Shown one piece after another: positions 13,176 to 15,711 of a DNA stretch of 15,711 nt. Every line of letters starts with the position of its first letter. Within the stretch, counting starts at the first letter, position 1. The stretch spans positions 1-15,711 of the forward strand of contig DASSCT010000034.1 of assembly GCA_035697545.1 (NCBI GenBank), written 5' to 3'. Source of the DNA: JACDAN01 sp035697545. Lineage in GTDB: Bacteria > Actinomycetota > Thermoleophilia > Gaiellales > Gaiellaceae. Below the pieces are notes generated by a model. The model did not search any database and was not told the origin of the DNA. It saw only the letters and a list, made by a program, of their open reading frames with translations. The translations under genes and the position numbers were made by a program.

Positions 13176-13685
13176 ATGAAGAAATCACACCTCATATCGT
13201 TGGGAATCGCGGTCTTGGCCGCGCTGATCCTGGTGCCGGCTTCGTACGCGGTCGACCCTGAGCCGCAGCCGTACGAGCTCTACAAGCTCGACAACGGGAT
13301 TCGCGAGGTTGCGCCGCGTTCAGTCGGGCCGCTGGCCCCCGATCCAGGCGGAGGCGGAACATGTTGGGGGAGAGAGCTCCTGCGCGGGAAGGGGACCTTC
13401 CCCTACGGTCGCCGTCTCTACCTCTACACCGTCTGGTGTGGCAGTCAGGGCCTGATCACCTATCGCGCGAGCGCTGTTCGGACGGACCACGACTTCATGT
13501 GCTGGAACACGAGCGGGCCCTACGTCGCGAGGACAGCGGGCGGCGCCGGCTGGAGCTGGGTGCAGGTACAGGCGTGGGTAGATGTCGCCTGTCACTCCCC
13601 GTGGTGGTTCGACTGGCACGACTCGCTGATGATGCGGGTCAACTACTACCCGAACGGCGTCTACGAGACGGTTGCGTACAGCTAG
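13176..13685 (+). CDS. secreted Trp- and Cys-rich protein of unknown function
   Basis: I do not recognise a named family. The 169-residue protein begins with a clear Sec signal peptide (MKKSHLISLGIAVLAALILVPASYA, predicted cleavage after residue 25). The mature part has a Pro/Gly-rich stretch (48-61), then a compact domain with four cysteines (63, 88, 109, 139), enough for two disulfides, and at least nine tryptophans, several paired with the cysteines (CW at 63-64, WC at 87-88, CW at 109-110). GGAGWSWVQVQAW and the Tyr-rich C-terminus suggest beta strands. The pattern (CW...WC...ITYR...CW...GGAGW) resembles small secreted actinobacterial proteins without assigned function. Its early codons include AAA, TCA and ATA, uncommon in this GC-rich window. 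A small membrane-protein gene starts on the last base of its stop codon, so the two are probably co-expressed. Confidence 0.75.
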   Translation: MKKSHLISLGIAVLAALILVPASYAVDPEPQPYELYKLDNGIREVAPRSVGPLAPDPGGGGTCWGRELLRGKGTFPYGRRLYLYTVWCGSQGLITYRASAVRTDHDFMCWNTSGPYVARTAGGAGWSWVQVQAWVDVACHSPWWFDWHDSLMMRVNYYPNGVYETVAYS

Positions 13686-13834
13686 TGCCGAAGAAGCTCG
13701 TACAGCTGTTTGCCGTCATGTTCGCCGTCTGGATCGCGGTCGGTCTCGTGGCCCTCGTGCTCTTCCACTGGGGCGGCACCGATCCGACCGACCGGGGCAA
13801 GGGCGAACCGATCGGACTCTCGCAGACGTCGTAG
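13685..13834 (+). CDS. 49-residue single-span membrane protein
   Basis: A short ORF starting at a GTG that shares one base with the preceding TAG (TAGTG), suggesting translational coupling with the secreted-protein gene. The product has a basic N-terminus (PKKLVQ), one hydrophobic span (LFAVMFAVWIAVGLVALVLF, residues 8-27) and a polar tail (HWGGTDPTDRGKGEPIGLSQTS). Inside-positive charge predicts the tail faces outward. No family is recognised. Its reality rests on the stop/start overlap and the well-formed membrane segment; a small partner for the secreted protein or a stress-type membrane peptide are both possible. Confidence 0.55.
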   Translation: MPKKLVQLFAVMFAVWIAVGLVALVLFHWGGTDPTDRGKGEPIGLSQTS

Positions 13835-13852
13835 CCGACGACCTCCGGTGCC

Positions 13853-13858
13853 TAGGAT
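13853..13858 (+). promoter_or_regulatory. -10 element TAGGAT of the M20 peptidase gene
   Basis: TAGGAT ends 7 nt before the ATG at 13866, in the 31-bp gap after the small membrane-protein gene. It has the same layout as the other leaderless-type starts. No -35 box was recognised. Confidence 0.5.
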
Positions 13859-13865
13859 TCGGCGC

Positions 13866-14999
13866 ATGCCGCCGAGCTGGGCGCCGGACGTCGTTGCCCT
13901 CTTCACCGAGCTGGCCGCCATCCCGAGCCCCCCGGGCTCGGAGCGTGCGGTCGCGGACCGCGTCACCGCGTACCTCCAGGATCTGGGCCTTGAGGTGTCC
14001 GAGGACGACACGGGCGCCCGTATCGGAGCGACGGCGGGAAATCTGCTCGCCCGGTTGGAGCCCTCGAGCGCGAACGGCGGCACGCGGATCTTTCTCTGCG
14101 CTCATCTCGACACGGTTCGGCCGACGGGCCCGCTCGAGCCGGTGGTCGAGGACGACGTTGTCCGGAACGCGGGGGGAACGATCCTCGGCGCCGACAACAA
14201 GGCCGCGGTCGCCGCGATGCTCGAGGCCGTCCGCGTGATCCTGTCCGAGAACCGTCCGCACGCAGGCATCGAGCTCCTGTTCACGCCGAAGGAGGAGGTC
14301 GGGCTCCAGGGCGCCAAGGCGTTCGACGCCGACCGGCTCGAGGCCGGTGTCGGCTTCGTGTTCGACCACGCCGCTCCGATTGGCGAGGTGATGTTGGGAG
14401 CCCCTTACGCGCGCGGGCTCGAGGTGACGATGCGCGGGCGCGCTGCGCACGCGGGCATTGCGCCGGAGGAGGGCCGTTCGGCGATCGCCGCGGCGGCGCG
14501 CGCGATCACGGATTTCCGCCTCGGTCGCCTCGACGACGAGACGACGGCGAACGTCGGGCTCATCGAGGGCGGCACGGCCAAGAACATCGTTCCGGACCGC
14601 TGCTCCTTCTCGATCGATGTCCGTTCGCACGACGAGCGAAAGCTGGCTGACCTCGTCCAGGAGATGCTCGAGACGATCACGTTCGCCGCGGCCCTCGAGC
14701 AGTGTGAGGCGGAGACGACCGTGGAGGAGAGCTATCGCGGCTACCGCTTCGCCCGGGGCGACCTTCCTGTTCGTCTGGCGTGCGCCGCGCTCGAGCGGGA
14801 GGGGTTTCAGCCGCGCCTCGCGTTGGGTGGGGGCGGCGCGGACGCGAACATCTTCAACGAGCGCGGCCGGCCGTGTGTCAACCTCGCGAACGGGATGAGC
14901 GCGATCCACACGCCGGACGAGCACATCGCCGTCGCGGACCTCGAGCGGATGGTCGACGTCACGCTCGCCCTGGTCGACGTGGCGCGCGACGCCTCTTAG
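13866..14999 (+). CDS. M20 family metallopeptidase (peptidase T-like)
   Basis: A di-zinc aminopeptidase of the PepT-like M20 group, predicted to release residues from small peptides in the cytoplasm. The 377-residue length fits. Ligands and catalytic residues are in place: His80 and Asp82 in CAHLDTV, bridging Asp110 in LGADNKAAVA, catalytic Glu143 and Glu144 in PKEEVGLQGAK, Asp167 in FDHAAP, and the C-terminal His348 in AIHTPDEH. The dimerisation domain (about 183-290) contains RGRAAHAGIAPEEGRSAI and GGTAKNIVPDRC. Substrate cannot be read from sequence. The frame extends upstream to 13710 through the small membrane gene, but the ATG at 13866 gives a normal N-terminus and has a -10 at 7 nt. 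The aldo/keto reductase start follows after 7 nt. Confidence 0.92.
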   Translation: MPPSWAPDVVALFTELAAIPSPPGSERAVADRVTAYLQDLGLEVSEDDTGARIGATAGNLLARLEPSSANGGTRIFLCAHLDTVRPTGPLEPVVEDDVVRNAGGTILGADNKAAVAAMLEAVRVILSENRPHAGIELLFTPKEEVGLQGAKAFDADRLEAGVGFVFDHAAPIGEVMLGAPYARGLEVTMRGRAAHAGIAPEEGRSAIAAAARAITDFRLGRLDDETTANVGLIEGGTAKNIVPDRCSFSIDVRSHDERKLADLVQEMLETITFAAALEQCEAETTVEESYRGYRFARGDLPVRLACAALEREGFQPRLALGGGGADANIFNERGRPCVNLANGMSAIHTPDEHIAVADLERMVDVTLALVDVARDAS

Positions 15000-15006
15000 C
15001 CTCGCG

Positions 15007-15711
15007 GTGGAGGAGCGGCGCCTCGGGCCCGTCGTCGGGCTCGGTACATGGAACACGTTCGGCGGTGACGACGAGCTCGCTCGCGACGTCGTGGGAGCGG
15101 CCTGGAGCACGGGCACGCGGGTCTTCGACTCCTCTCCGATGTACGGGCGCGCCGAGCGCTCGCTGGCTATGGCGCTCCAGGGACGGCGCGAAGAGGCGGT
15201 GGTGGCAACGAAGATCTGGGCGCCCACCGTCGAGCAGGGCAGGCACCAGTTCGGGGAGCAGCTCGACCTCTTCGGGCGGGTTGACATCGAGCAGGTTCAC
15301 AACCTCGTCAGCTGGCGCGAGCACCTGGGCTGGCTCGAGGAGGAGCGCGCCGCCGGTCGTGCCGGGCTGCTCGGCGTCACGCACTACGCGCCGAGCGCGT
15401 TCGGCGAGCTTGCCGAGGCGCTCGTGACCGGCTCCTTCCAGACGGTGCAGGTGCCGTACAACCCGTACGAGCGTGAATGTGAGCGCCGGATCCTTCCGCT
15501 CGCCGCAGAGCTCGGCGTCGCCGTGATCGTCATGCGTCCGCTTGCCGAGGGCGAGCTGCTCGATCGGACGCCGGAGCCGGAGGAGCTCGAGCCACTCTCG
15601 GAATTCGGGGTCGAGACCTGGCCGCAGGCGCTCCTCAAGTGGGCGCTCTCCGATCAGCGCGTGGATGTCGTGATCCCGGCGACACGCAACCCGCTTCACG
15701 CCGCAGAGAAC
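15007..15711 (+). CDS. aldo/keto reductase, 3'-truncated by the window
   Basis: An NADPH-dependent carbonyl reductase of the AKR superfamily; the substrate is unknown. The open frame runs from GTG 15007 to the window end (235 codons) and reads V-E-E-R-R-L-G-P, then GLGTWNTFGG. The catalytic tetrad is visible: Asp in RVFDSSPMYG, Tyr in the same motif, Lys in VVATKIW, and His in EQVHNLVSW. Further family features are GLLGVTHYAPSAF, VQVPYNPYERE, VIVMRPLAEGELL and the cofactor-binding end VVIPATRNPLHAAEN, so little of the protein is missing. It starts 7 nt after the M20 peptidase stop and is probably co-transcribed with it. TAGCCT spanning that stop is only 4 nt from the GTG, too close for a leaderless start there. 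Confidence 0.9.
   Translation, partial: MEERRLGPVVGLGTWNTFGGDDELARDVVGAAWSTGTRVFDSSPMYGRAERSLAMALQGRREEAVVATKIWAPTVEQGRHQFGEQLDLFGRVDIEQVHNLVSWREHLGWLEEERAAGRAGLLGVTHYAPSAFGELAEALVTGSFQTVQVPYNPYERECERRILPLAAELGVAVIVMRPLAEGELLDRTPEPEELEPLSEFGVETWPQALLKWALSDQRVDVVIPATRNPLHAAEN

Noticed and set aside
13716..15287. A 523-codon minus-strand frame across the M20 peptidase
   Set aside because: Opposite strand of a peptidase with a full set of metal ligands; the translation is Arg-rich and shows no family signature.
1..15711. CRISPR arrays, tRNA or rRNA genes, phage or conjugative genes, toxin-antitoxin or defence systems
   Set aside because: No spaced direct repeats of CRISPR type, no cloverleaf-like or rRNA-like sequence, and no coding region with such domains was recognised.

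Overview
The window is a GC-rich housekeeping segment from a bacterium, most likely a deep-branching actinobacterium of the Thermoleophilia type. That placement is an inference. It rests on the base composition, the frequent GTG starts, the near absence of Shine-Dalgarno sequences, and a gene order (Xaa-Pro peptidase, efp, accB, accC, nusB, xseB-like, ispA, tlyA, nadK, recN, pyrG) that resembles the conserved Gram-positive cluster.

Layout. Positions 1-1344 hold the 3' part of an M24 Xaa-Pro peptidase and efp. Positions 1345-2824 interrupt the usual efp-accB neighbourhood with a REP-associated tyrosine transposase, flanked by two related GTGCCTGGCAC palindromes, and a DUF1361 membrane protein preceded by an 18-bp tandem repeat. 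Positions 2834-7327 form a tight, mostly overlapping operon: a large accB-like fusion, accC, nusB, a small xseB-like gene and a type II polyprenyl diphosphate synthase. A short mltG on the minus strand (7332-8141) converges on this operon and diverges from tlyA. Then follow tlyA-nadK (overlapping), recN, and pyrG, which has a possible 27-residue leader ORF. After pyrG come a secreted Trp/Cys-rich protein of unknown function, a 49-residue single-span membrane protein, an M20 (PepT-like) peptidase, and an aldo/keto reductase that runs off the window end.

Functionally the window covers peptide turnover, translation (EF-P, TlyA), biotin-dependent carboxylation, antitermination (NusB), isoprenoid chain elongation, NAD phosphorylation, recombinational repair, CTP synthesis and peptidoglycan processing. 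No tRNA, rRNA or CRISPR array was seen.

Three observations stand out. (1) The protein upstream of AccC is a full-length OadA/PycB-like carboxyltransferase fused to an AccB-type carrier, in which all four metal ligands of the carboxyltransferase site appear to be replaced. This suggests a pseudoenzyme scaffold. (2) Many genes carry a TAnnnT hexamer exactly 7 nt before the start codon (RAYT, DUF1361, mltG, tlyA, recN, secreted protein, M20 peptidase), the layout expected for leaderless transcripts. Between mltG and tlyA two such -10 elements overlap on opposite strands, forming a symmetric bidirectional promoter. (3) pyrG has a possible leader ORF ending in ATGA overlap with pyrG, and the pyrG Shine-Dalgarno sits inside a small hairpin.
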